Source: Sphingomonas taxi
GTDB taxonomy: Bacteria > Pseudomonadota > Alphaproteobacteria > Sphingomonadales > Sphingomonadaceae
Length of the DNA: 8,057 nucleotides
Direction of reading: 5' to 3'
Assembly (NCBI GenBank): GCA_003243195.1
Contig: QFQI01000024.1
Coordinates: forward strand, 1 to 8,057
Shown: positions 1-7,127 of the stretch, in pieces
Numbering within the stretch: position 1 is the stretch's first letter
Layout of the letters: the number at the start of each line of letters is the position of its first letter
Position numbers and translations under genes: made by a program
The notes under the pieces: generated by a model
Told to the model about the DNA's origin: nothing
Database searches by the model: none
The model's input: only the letters and a program-made list of their open reading frames with translations

Positions 1-2834
1 TGTCGACCAACAACATCCTGTCGCCCGCCAACGGCAAGCCGATCATCGTGCCGTCGCAGGACATGGTGCTGGGTCTCTATTACCTGTCGATGGAAAAGCA
101 GAACGAGCCGGGCGAAGGCATGCTGCTGGGCGACATGGCGGAGGTGCACCAGGCGCTGAACGCCGGCGCGGTGACGCTGCACACCAAGATCATCAGCCGC
201 GTCCCGCAGACCGATGAGAACGGCAACCAGTATCTCAAGCGCTTCGAGACGACGCCGGGCCGCATGCTGCTGGGCGAGACGCTGCCGCACAGCCACAAGG
301 TGCCGTTCGACGTCGTCAACCGCCTGCTGACCAAGAAGGACGTCGGCGACGTCATCGACGAAGTGTATCGCCACACCGGCCAGAAGGAGACGGTGCTGTT
401 CGCCGACGCGATCATGGCGCTCGGCTTCCGTCACGCGTTCCGCGCCGGCATCTCGTTCGGCAAGGACGACATGATCATCGCGCCGGACAAGGACAAGCTG
501 GTCGATGAGACGCGCGACCAGGTGAAGGACTATGAGCAGCAGTATCAGGACGGCCTGATCACGCAGCAGGAGAAGTACAACAAGGTCATCGACGCCTGGA
601 GCCGCTGCGGCGATCAGGTCGCCAACTCGATGATGAACGAGATCAAGGCGGTGAAGTTCGACGACGAGACCGGCCGTGAGAAGCCGATCAACTCGATCTA
701 CATGATGGCGCACTCCGGTGCGCGTGGCTCGCAGGCGCAGATCAAGCAGCTCGCGGGGATGCGCGGGCTGATGGCCAAGCCGTCGGGCGAGATCATCGAG
801 ACGCCGATCATCTCGAACTTCAAGGAAGGGCTGACCGTCCTTGAATATTTCAACTCCACCCACGGCGCCCGCAAGGGGCTGGCGGACACGGCGTTGAAGA
901 CCGCCAACTCGGGCTATCTCACCCGCCGTCTGGTCGACGTGTCGCAGGATTGCACCATCGTCGAGCTGGATTGCGGCACCGAGCGCGCGCTGGAGATGAA
1001 GGCGATCGTGCAGGGCGGATCGACCATCGCGTCGCTGGGCGAGCGGATCCTGGGCCGCACCACGGCCGAGGACGTGGTGGACGCCAAGACCGGCAAGGTC
1101 GCCATCCCGACCGGCACGCTGCTGGACGAGCCGATGGTCGCGCAGATCGAGGCGCTGGGCGTGCAGGCGATGAAGATCCGCTCGCCGCTGGTCTGCGAAA
1201 GCAAGGTCGGCGTGTGCGGCAAGTGCTACGGGCGCGACCTCGCCCGCGGTACGCCGGTCAACATCGGCGAGGCGGTGGGCGTGATCGCCGCGCAGTCGAT
1301 CGGTGAGCCGGGCACGCAGCTCACGATGCGCACCTTCCACATCGGCGGCGCGGCGCAGCTCAACGAGCAGTCGAACCTGGAATCGCCGGTCGACGGCACG
1401 GTCGAGTTCCGCGACCTGCGCCTGATCGAGGACCAGCGTGGCCGCCGGGTGGTGCTGAGCCGTTCGGGCGAGATCGCGATCGTCGACATGGACGGGCGCG
1501 AGCTGGCGGTGCACAAGATTCCGTACGGCGCGTACGTCATGTTCGATGATGGCCACATCATCAGCAAGGGCGACCGGATGGCGGAATGGGATCCGTTCAC
1601 CATGCCGGTGATCACGGAAACCGGCGGCACCGTGAAGTTCCAGGACCTGATCGAGGGCAAGACGCTCACCGAGCAGGTCGACGAGGCGACCGGCATCGCG
1701 CAGCGCGTGGTGACCGAATATCGCGCCGTCACCAAGTCCAAGGAGGACCTGCGTCCGCGCATGACCCTGCTGGACGAGGGGTCGGGCGAGACCGCCCGCT
1801 ACCTGCTGGCGCCGGGCGCGGTGCTGTCGGTGGAGGACAATGCCACCGTCCACGCCGGCGACGTGCTGGCGCGTGTCGCGCGCGAATCCGCCAAGACCCG
1901 CGACATCACCGGCGGTCTGCCGCGCGTCGCCGAACTGTTCGAGGCGCGCATCCCCAAGGAAGCGGCGATCATCGCCAAGGTTTCCGGCCGGGTCGTGTTC
2001 GGCAAGGACTATAAGGCGAAGCGCAAGATCGGCATCCAGCCCGAGGATGGCGGCGAGGTCGTCGAGTATCTGGTGCCCAAGTCGAAGGTGATCGACGTTC
2101 AGGAAGGCGACTACGTCAAGCGTGGCGACAACCTGATCGGCGGCTCGCCGAACCCGCACGACATCCTGGAAACGATGGGGATCGAGCCGCTGGCCGAATA
2201 TCTCGTCAGCGAAATCCAGGAAGTCTATCGACTGCAGGGCGTGAAGATCAACGACAAGCACATCGAGACGATCGTCCGTCAGATGCTGCAGAAGGTCGAG
2301 ATCATCGAGTCCGGCGACACCACGTTGCTGGTGGGCGAGCAGGTCGATCGCGAGGAGATGGACGCGATCAACGAAAAGCTGGAGGACGGCCAAGCGCGCG
2401 CTGCGGGCAAGCCGGTCCTGCTGGGCATCACCAAGGCGTCGCTGCAGACCCGCAGCTTCATCTCGGCGGCGTCGTTCCAGGAAACCACCCGCGTCCTCAC
2501 CGAGGCGGCGGTCCAGGGCAAGCAGGACACGCTGATGGGGCTGAAGGAGAATGTCATCGTCGGCCGCCTGATCCCGGCGGGCACCGGCGCGGGCATGAAC
2601 CGCCTGCGCGTGGCGGCCTCCTCGCGCGATGCGGCGCTGCGCGTCCAGCAGCGCAAGTTGCAGGAAGCGATGATCGCGGCCGGCTCGGCGGGCTCCGCCG
2701 CGCAGACCCGCGCCGCCGAGGAAAAGCGTACGCTGCGTGACGACGCCGGCACCGGCAGCGATCCGCTGGCGGCGGTGGTGCCGTCGGGCACCGGCACCGA
2801 TGCGGATGCGGGCGAGTATCTGAACGAGGAGTGA
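1..2834 (+). CDS. rpoC: DNA-directed RNA polymerase subunit beta' (RpoC), 3' part, N-terminus outside the window
   Basis: This is the largest subunit of core RNA polymerase, which forms much of the active-site cleft. The first complete codon is at position 3 (STNNILSPANG), aligning just after about residue 485 of E. coli RpoC, so the catalytic NADFDGD motif and the clamp are upstream of the window. About 943 residues are present, so the full protein should be near 1,430 aa. Visible in order: a rim-helix segment with EKYNKVID (about 570-593), retaining the Asn-Lys pair that in E. coli contributes to ppGpp/DksA site 2; the bridge helix (about 860-925, GARKGLADTALKTANSGY); four zinc-binding cysteines (codons 972, 1194, 1215, 1224); and the trigger-loop entry (GEPGTQLTMRTFHIGGAA, about 1302-1355). 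An SI3-type insertion follows (about 1355-1890), then trigger-loop return TRDITGGLPRVAELFEAR. The C-terminus ends in a variable acidic tail, GEYLNEE. No frameshift or internal stop is seen. It is presumably the end of an rpoB-rpoC operon. Confidence 0.99.
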   Translation, partial: STNNILSPANGKPIIVPSQDMVLGLYYLSMEKQNEPGEGMLLGDMAEVHQALNAGAVTLHTKIISRVPQTDENGNQYLKRFETTPGRMLLGETLPHSHKVPFDVVNRLLTKKDVGDVIDEVYRHTGQKETVLFADAIMALGFRHAFRAGISFGKDDMIIAPDKDKLVDETRDQVKDYEQQYQDGLITQQEKYNKVIDAWSRCGDQVANSMMNEIKAVKFDDETGREKPINSIYMMAHSGARGSQAQIKQLAGMRGLMAKPSGEIIETPIISNFKEGLTVLEYFNSTHGARKGLADTALKTANSGYLTRRLVDVSQDCTIVELDCGTERALEMKAIVQGGSTIASLGERILGRTTAEDVVDAKTGKVAIPTGTLLDEPMVAQIEALGVQAMKIRSPLVCESKVGVCGKCYGRDLARGTPVNIGEAVGVIAAQSIGEPGTQLTMRTFHIGGAAQLNEQSNLESPVDGTVEFRDLRLIEDQRGRRVVLSRSGEIAIVDMDGRELAVHKIPYGAYVMFDDGHIISKGDRMAEWDPFTMPVITETGGTVKFQDLIEGKTLTEQVDEATGIAQRVVTEYRAVTKSKEDLRPRMTLLDEGSGETARYLLAPGAVLSVEDNATVHAGDVLARVARESAKTRDITGGLPRVAELFEARIPKEAAIIAKVSGRVVFGKDYKAKRKIGIQPEDGGEVVEYLVPKSKVIDVQEGDYVKRGDNLIGGSPNPHDILETMGIEPLAEYLVSEIQEVYRLQGVKINDKHIETIVRQMLQKVEIIESGDTTLLVGEQVDREEMDAINEKLEDGQARAAGKPVLLGITKASLQTRSFISAASFQETTRVLTEAAVQGKQDTLMGLKENVIVGRLIPAGTGAGMNRLRVAASSRDAALRVQQRKLQEAMIAAGSAGSAAQTRAAEEKRTLRDDAGTGSDPLAAVVPSGTGTDADAGEYLNEE

Positions 2835-2841
2835 TCCTCGT

Positions 2842-2857
2842 TCGGGCCACGGCCCGA
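2842..2857 (+). other. Small hairpin just after the rpoC stop
   Basis: Arms TCGGGCC (2842-2848) and GGCCCGA (2851-2857) are perfectly complementary. They start eight bases after the rpoC TGA. The apparent two-base loop means the real stem is probably 6 bp with a CACG loop. There is no T-run after it, so it looks like an accessory stem ahead of the main terminator and could protect the mRNA 3' end. Its function is inferred only from position. Confidence 0.4.
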
Positions 2858-2868
2858 TGGTGAAGGGA

Positions 2869-2906
2869 GCCGCCGTCCGGGATGCCGGGCGGCGGCTTCG
2901 TTCGTT
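2869..2906 (+). terminator. Probable rho-independent terminator of rpoC
   Basis: A 12-bp stem pairs 2869-2880 (GCCGCCGTCCGG) with 2885-2896 (CCGGGCGGCGGC), closed by a GATG tetraloop, with a single T-G wobble. The T-rich but interrupted TTCGTTCGTT (2897-2906) follows directly. It sits 34 bases after the rpoC stop codon. In such GC-rich genomes the stem often dominates over the U-tract. This most likely ends the rpoBC transcript, so the small ORF downstream would need read-through or its own promoter. Confidence 0.75.
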
Positions 2907-3000
2907 GCGGCATCCCCGGCGCGGCATTGCGGTGGATGCAGCCGCGGGCGCGCAGCTTGCAATTGCGACCCGACGCGTCCTCGCTCACATGTCGAGCGCG

Positions 3001-3015
3001 TGCTGCAATGCAGCA
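3001..3015. repeat. Perfect 7-1-7 inverted repeat upstream of the small ORF
   Basis: TGCTGCA-A-TGCAGCA is a perfect inverted repeat around a single central base. It ends eight bases before the GGAGGA Shine-Dalgarno of the 40-aa ORF. Such a compact symmetric site fits a dimeric regulator's operator better than an RNA hairpin, because a one-base loop cannot form without opening at least one pair. A second, shorter palindrome (GCAATTGC, 2959-2966) lies 35 bases upstream. The regulatory role is inference and no regulator is identified. Confidence 0.4.
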
Positions 3016-3023
3016 AACCGACC

Positions 3024-3029
3024 GGAGGA
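3024..3029 (+). promoter_or_regulatory. Shine-Dalgarno of the small ORF (decides its start)
   Basis: GGAGGA lies five bases before the ATG at 3035, which is close to ideal spacing. An in-frame GTG at 3032 is only two bases from the motif and too close to be used. This motif is the main reason for preferring the ATG at 3035 over upstream in-frame starts such as the one at 2882, which lies inside the rpoC terminator. Confidence 0.65.
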
Positions 3030-3034
3030 CCGTG

Positions 3035-3157
3035 ATGCTCTACCTGATCTACATGATCGTATCGTACCGCAACGAAGCGCGCGCCCGCGCGATGGCGGCG
3101 TCGCCCGCCGCCAAGCCGGTCGTCGCGAACGACGTCCAATACAAGCAGGCGGCCTGA
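3035..3157 (+). CDS. Probable small protein, 40 aa, function unknown
   Basis: I do not recognise this protein. It begins with a short hydrophobic stretch (LYLIYMIVSY, residues 2-11), followed by a basic helix-like patch (RNEARARAM, 12-20), an Ala/Pro-rich linker and a polar end (NDVQYKQAA). The hydrophobic part is too short for an ordinary membrane-spanning helix, so a peripheral or monotopic membrane association is possible but unproven. Support for coding is the GGAGGA five bases before the ATG and codon use: 37 of 40 sense codons end in G or C, as in the neighbouring genes. It lies 200 bases after rpoC, beyond a strong terminator, and converges on the exported-protein gene on the other strand. 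A chance ORF in GC-rich DNA remains possible; conservation among relatives would decide. Confidence 0.55.
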   Translation: MLYLIYMIVSYRNEARARAMAASPAAKPVVANDVQYKQAA

Positions 3158-3312
3158 ATCGACGTCTGGCCGGAAGCGACGCGTGGCGGCGGGCGACCTG
3201 CTCGGGAGGCAGCCGACACACTGACGATGCCCCATTGCCCGCCAGCCACCGAAGCGGTTTCGCATCAGGTGGGATCACGGCCGCGAAACGGGCAACCGCA
3301 ACATGTGCACGC

Positions 3313-3336
3313 CGCCGGGGCGTAAAGCCGCCGGCG
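3313..3336. other. GC-rich hairpin between convergent genes
   Basis: CGCCGG (3313-3318) pairs with CCGGCG (3331-3336), and GGC (3319-3321) pairs with GCC (3327-3329), giving about nine pairs with one bulged G and a GTAAA loop. It lies 40 bases beyond the stop of the minus-strand exported-protein gene and could help end that transcript. There is no T-run on either side, so calling it a terminator would be weak. The rest of 3158-3376 shows no gene or clear site that I can support. Confidence 0.3.
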
Positions 3337-3376
3337 CCGCCATATGCGCGAACGGCCGCCCCTCCTTCCCGGACCG

Positions 3377-3760
3377 CTATTTCCTTACATAGGGCGTGAA
3401 GTCACCCAGCAGCAGGATCCCGCGTGGGATGTTCGACATGCGGTCGAGCGGCCGTACCTGATCGTTGCGGCATAGCTGCGACCCGAACGGCTGGGTGATG
3501 AGGATGTCGTCGGCGCGTAACGTCTCCGCGCGGTCGCGCGGCACGTTGACATAGAGCCGTCGCCCGATCCGCCATACGATCGCGCGGGCGGTGACGATCT
3601 GCATGTTGTCGGTGGCTGACGCGGTGATGCAACTCACCGGCTTCTCCGCGACGCGCCCCTTCAGTACCTCCGCAAGTTGCGCGTCGGGGGAGCGCCGCGC
3701 GGCGTGCGCGGGGGCGATGAACGCGGTTGCCATGACCGCGACGGCGATGATCCTGTTCAT
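3377..3760 (-). CDS. Exported protein of unknown function, 127 aa, two cysteines
   Basis: The start is the ATG (complement of 3758-3760), which places a typical Sec signal peptide at the N-terminus: basic MNR, hydrophobic IIAVAVMATAFIAP, and a signal peptidase I site AHA|A after residue 20. No lipobox cysteine is seen, so the mature protein of about 107 aa should be soluble in the periplasm. It has exactly two cysteines, C44 (PVSCITA) and C97 (SQLCRND), which could form a disulfide after export. Other visible blocks are LYVNVPR (69-75), DDILITQPFGSQLC (84-97) and a C-terminal LLLGDFTPY (116-124). The pattern resembles a family of short uncharacterised secreted proteins I associate with sphingomonads (recollection, not a search result). 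No enzyme motif is evident. The upstream GGTGGCGGG is a poor but purine-rich ribosome site. The gene is divergent from the Mfd gene and convergent with the small ORF. Confidence 0.87.
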   Translation of the reverse strand: MNRIIAVAVMATAFIAPAHAARRSPDAQLAEVLKGRVAEKPVSCITASATDNMQIVTARAIVWRIGRRLYVNVPRDRAETLRADDILITQPFGSQLCRNDQVRPLDRMSNIPRGILLLGDFTPYVRK

Positions 3761-3832
3761 CCCGCCACCATAATCGCCCGCGACTGAACCGCCACTGACG
3801 CGCGGCTTGATGTGGAGCAACGATATCGCGCG

Positions 3833-3857
3833 GAACGGCGCGCAGGCCGGGCCGTTC
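3833..3857. other. Inverted repeat in the Mfd upstream region
   Basis: GAACGGC (3833-3839) and GCCGTTC (3851-3857) form a perfect 7-bp stem around an 11-base loop. The repeat ends 30 bases before the preferred Mfd start codon, within the 127-base spacer between the divergent genes. It could be an operator or a stem in the mfd leader. An 8-bp palindrome CGATATCG (3821-3828) lies just beside it. I see no convincing -35/-10 pair in either direction in this spacer. Confidence 0.35.
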
Positions 3858-3887
3858 GATCGGCATCCACGAAGGTCGCCCTCCCCC

Positions 3888-6800
3888 ATGCCCGATTCCC
3901 TGCACGATGCGCTCGCCCGCCCTGACGCCGCGCCCCCGCCCGGCGTGGCCGAAAGCGCCGCGATGCTGGCGGAGGTGCTGGCGACGGGCGATCTGATCGC
4001 GGCCGCCGTGGACGAGGTGCGCGCACTGGCGCTGACGCATGCCCTTGCCGCGGCCGCGCCGGACGCCACGGTGATCTTCTGCCCCGGCAGCGACGCGCTG
4101 CCCGGGGAGGATGCACCGCCCTCCCCCGCCAATGTCGGCCAGCGCGTGTCGGCATTGCGCCGGCTGCGGCTGCTCGCCGGGGAGACGCGCCGCCCGCCGG
4201 TCGCCTGCATCACCACCGGCGAGGCACTGGCGCGCGCCTATCCCGCGCCCGCCGACTTCGATGCGGCGCCGCCGGCGGTGAAGCAGGGCGCGCCGCTCGA
4301 TCTCGCCACCCTGTACGACACGCTGACCGGCATCGGCTATCTCGCCGACGAGCGCGTCGACGAACCCGGCGAGGTAGCGCTGCGCGGGCAGGTGCTGGAC
4401 GTATTCCCCGCCGACGCCGCGCTGCCGCTGCGCGTCGAGGTGGTCGATGGTACGATCGCCGCCCTGCGCTGCTACGACCCCGCCGATCAGCGCACCGTCG
4501 GCGAGATCGACGCGCGCGAACTGGGCCGGGTCAGCGAACCGCCGACCGGCGAGCGACGCACCACGTTGCTCGACCATCTGCCCGGCGCGCGGGTGATCGT
4601 CAGCGATGCCGCCGATGCGCGCCGCCGCCGCTTCCTGACGCTTGCCGCCGATGCGGCACGCCGCACGCCGAAGCGCGCGTTGCGCGACGTGATCGGAGAG
4701 GAGGCGTGGCAGGCGGCGCTTGCCGAGCGCGACGTGGTGACGCCCGCACGCGAAGGCGAACCGCCGCCGCGTTTCGCCGAGCACAAGGCGCCGCTGCGCG
4801 CCTTCGCCACGCTCGCGCGCACGGCGCGCGACGCCGGCGAGCGCGTGGTGCTGCTGGGCAGCGCACGCGACCTGCGCTTCCTGCGCCGCCGTGTCGCCAG
4901 GGCGTTGAAGGAGGAACCGGCGGTGGTCGCCGGCTGGACGGAGGTGACGAAGGCGCCGCCGGGCGCGTTGCTGGCGCTGGAGCTTGCCGCCGATCGCGGC
5001 TTCCGGCGCGTCGGCGTGCTGGCGGTCGCGGCGGCGGATCTGCTCGGCAGCCGCGCCGAACGCGAGCAGGTCGCGGGCGGGCCGACCGACGCGGCGTTGT
5101 TCGATGTCGGGGAAATCCGCGTCGGTGACGTGGTGGTGCACGAGGATCACGGCATCGGCGTGGTCGCGGGTCTGGAGCAACTGCCCGGCGACGGCGACAC
5201 GCCCGGTGGCGACGCGATCAAGCTGAACTATGCCGACGACGGCGTGCGGCTGGTGCCGGTCGGCGAGGCTGATCGCATCTGGCGCTACGGCGCGGAGGCC
5301 GATGCGGTGACGCTCGACCGGCTCGACGGATCGAGCTGGCAGAAGCGGCGCGGCGAGATCGACGCCGCGATCGCGCAGAGCGCGCGCGACCTGACCGCGC
5401 TCGCCGCCGAGCGCGCGGAACGCGACGCGCCGGCGCTCGACCCCGATCCGGCGGCATATGAGCGCTTCGCCAGCGGCTTCGCCTTCACCGAAACCGCCGA
5501 TCAGGCTCGGGCGATCGCGGCGGTGCGCGCCGATCTCGCCGCCGGCCGCCCGATGGACCGGCTGGTGATCGGGGACGTCGGCTACGGCAAGACTGAGGTC
5601 GCGCTGCGCGCCGCCGCGCTCGCCGCGCTGGCGGGCCGGCAGGTGGCGATCGCCGCGCCGACGACGGTGCTGGCGCGCCAGCATCTGGAAACGTTCGCGG
5701 CGCGCTTCGAAGGCACCGGGATCGCGGTCGCCGGTCTGTCGCGGCTGTCGGGCACGGCGGAACGCAGGCGCGTGAAGGCCGGGCTTGCCGACGGATCGGT
5801 GCAGGTGGTGGTCGGCACCGGCGCGGTCGCGGGCAAGGGCGTGACCTACAAGGATCTCGCGCTCGTCGTGATCGACGAGGAGCAGCGCTTCGGCGCGGCG
5901 GACAAGGACAAGCTGCGCGCGCTGTCCGCCGGACATGTGCTGACGCTGTCCGCCACGCCGATCCCGCGCACCTTGCAGGGCGCGCTGGTCGGGTTGCAGC
6001 AACTGTCGATCATCGCCACCCCGCCGGCGCGCCGCCAGCCGATCCGCACCGCCGTCGGCGCCTTCTCCCCCGAGACGCTGCGCGCCGCGCTGCTGCGCGA
6101 GAAGAGCCGCGGCGGACAGAGCTTCGTGGTGGTGCCGCGCATCGCCGACATGGACGCGCTGGCCGCGCAGCTCGAACGGCTGGTGCCCGAGCTGGACGTA
6201 CTTCAGGCGCACGGCAAGATGCCCGCCGACGCGATCGACGAGGCGATGGTGCGCTTCGGGCGCGGGGACGGCGATGTGCTGCTCGCCACCAACATCATCG
6301 AGGCCGGGCTGGACGTGCCGCGCGCGAACACGATGGTGATCGCGCATGCCGATCGCTTCGGCCTGTCGCAGCTCCACCAGTTGCGCGGGCGCGTCGGACG
6401 CGGCAGCCGGCGCGGGCAGGTGCTGCTGTTCACCGATCCCGAGCATGAGATCGCCCCGCGCACGCTGAAGCGGCTGCGCACGCTGGAGGCGTTCGACCGG
6501 CTCGGCGCCGGCTTCGCGATCAGCGCGCGCGACCTCGACATGCGCGGCGCGGGCGACCTGCTGGGCGAAACGCAGGCCGGGCACATGAAGCTGATCGGGA
6601 TCGACCTGTATCAGCAACTGCTGGAAGGCGCGCTGCGCCGCGCGCGCGGCGAGGATGTCGAACGCTGGACGCCCGAACTGCAACTCGGCATCGAGGGGCG
6701 GCTGCCGGAAAGCTGGATCCCGGACGAGGAACTGCGCGTCACCTTCTACGCACGGCTGGCGCGGATCACCGATGCCGAGGCGGTCGATGCGCTGGAGGAG

Positions 6801-7076
6801 GAACTGGCGGATCGCTTCGGCGCGGTGCCGGACGAGGCGCGCACCTTGCTGGCCACCGCGCGGCTGCGCGCCGATGCGCGGGCAGCGGGCATCGCGAAGG
6901 TCAGCGCCGGCCCCGCCGCGCTCGCGCTGGAACCGCACAACGGCACGCAACTGGACGCCGCGGCGTTCGGGCTGGAGGAAAAGGACCGCCGCTTCCTGCT
7001 GCGCGAGCGGATCGACGACCCACTCGCACGGCTGGCGCGGGCGGGCGAACTGGTGCAGCAGATCGCGGGCGGATGA
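3888..7076 (+). CDS. mfd: Transcription-repair coupling factor (Mfd) or close Mfd-like paralogue
   Basis: Mfd is a double-stranded DNA translocase that binds stalled RNA polymerase, pushes it off a lesion and recruits UvrA. The protein is 1,062 aa, against about 1,150 for E. coli Mfd. A degenerate UvrB-like module comes first (about 1-210, RGQVLDVFP at 166-174), then a reduced middle region. Next is a CarD-like RNA polymerase-interacting domain (about 410-475, GDVVVHEDHGIG) and a relay-helix region from about 480. The RecG-like motor follows: Walker A GDVGYGKT (562-569), DEEQRF from 663, SATPIPRT (688-695), NIIEAGLD from 802, and QLRGRVGRG (831-839). After these come a TRG element (GAGFAISARDLDMRGAG, from 873) and a short D7 region to the end. 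The usual GTH before the Walker B motif is GTG (643-645), and the whole is shorter and more diverged than a standard alphaproteobacterial Mfd, so it may be a second copy. The ATG at 3888 is preferred. In-frame TTG 3807 and ATG 3810 lack a Shine-Dalgarno, whereas GAAGG (3871-3875) precedes 3888, at a rather long 12 bases. Confidence 0.88.
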   Translation: MPDSLHDALARPDAAPPPGVAESAAMLAEVLATGDLIAAAVDEVRALALTHALAAAAPDATVIFCPGSDALPGEDAPPSPANVGQRVSALRRLRLLAGETRRPPVACITTGEALARAYPAPADFDAAPPAVKQGAPLDLATLYDTLTGIGYLADERVDEPGEVALRGQVLDVFPADAALPLRVEVVDGTIAALRCYDPADQRTVGEIDARELGRVSEPPTGERRTTLLDHLPGARVIVSDAADARRRRFLTLAADAARRTPKRALRDVIGEEAWQAALAERDVVTPAREGEPPPRFAEHKAPLRAFATLARTARDAGERVVLLGSARDLRFLRRRVARALKEEPAVVAGWTEVTKAPPGALLALELAADRGFRRVGVLAVAAADLLGSRAEREQVAGGPTDAALFDVGEIRVGDVVVHEDHGIGVVAGLEQLPGDGDTPGGDAIKLNYADDGVRLVPVGEADRIWRYGAEADAVTLDRLDGSSWQKRRGEIDAAIAQSARDLTALAAERAERDAPALDPDPAAYERFASGFAFTETADQARAIAAVRADLAAGRPMDRLVIGDVGYGKTEVALRAAALAALAGRQVAIAAPTTVLARQHLETFAARFEGTGIAVAGLSRLSGTAERRRVKAGLADGSVQVVVGTGAVAGKGVTYKDLALVVIDEEQRFGAADKDKLRALSAGHVLTLSATPIPRTLQGALVGLQQLSIIATPPARRQPIRTAVGAFSPETLRAALLREKSRGGQSFVVVPRIADMDALAAQLERLVPELDVLQAHGKMPADAIDEAMVRFGRGDGDVLLATNIIEAGLDVPRANTMVIAHADRFGLSQLHQLRGRVGRGSRRGQVLLFTDPEHEIAPRTLKRLRTLEAFDRLGAGFAISARDLDMRGAGDLLGETQAGHMKLIGIDLYQQLLEGALRRARGEDVERWTPELQLGIEGRLPESWIPDEELRVTFYARLARITDAEAVDALEEELADRFGAVPDEARTLLATARLRADARAAGIAKVSAGPAALALEPHNGTQLDAAAFGLEEKDRRFLLRERIDDPLARLARAGELVQQIAGG

Positions 7077-7085
7077 GGCTACGCC

Positions 7086-7106
7086 CGTCGTTCCCCGCGA
7101 ACGACG
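7086..7106 (+). terminator. Hairpin after mfd, possible terminator
   Basis: CGTCGTTC (7086-7093) pairs perfectly with GAACGACG (7099-7106) around a CCCGC loop, nine bases after the mfd stop. It is well placed to end the mfd transcript or protect its 3' end. No T-tract follows, so intrinsic termination is uncertain. Confidence 0.45.
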
Positions 7107-7127
7107 ACGCGTGCGGAAGAAGCGCGA

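Noticed and set aside
2279..3265. A 328-codon minus-strand frame covering the rpoC end, the terminator and the small ORF
   Set aside because: Its sequence is low-complexity Arg/Ser/Ala/Pro with no family resemblance, and it overlaps a conserved part of RpoC and its terminator.
2857..3399. A 180-codon plus-strand frame after rpoC
   Set aside because: It starts before and reads through the terminator stem, has no good ribosome site, and its Arg/Ala-rich product looks like GC-rich noise. The 40-aa frame at 3035 has much better initiation and codon evidence.
3761..4216. N-terminal extension of the exported protein to an upstream in-frame start at 4216
   Set aside because: It would overlap the start of mfd by over 300 bases and bury a textbook signal peptide in the middle of the protein.
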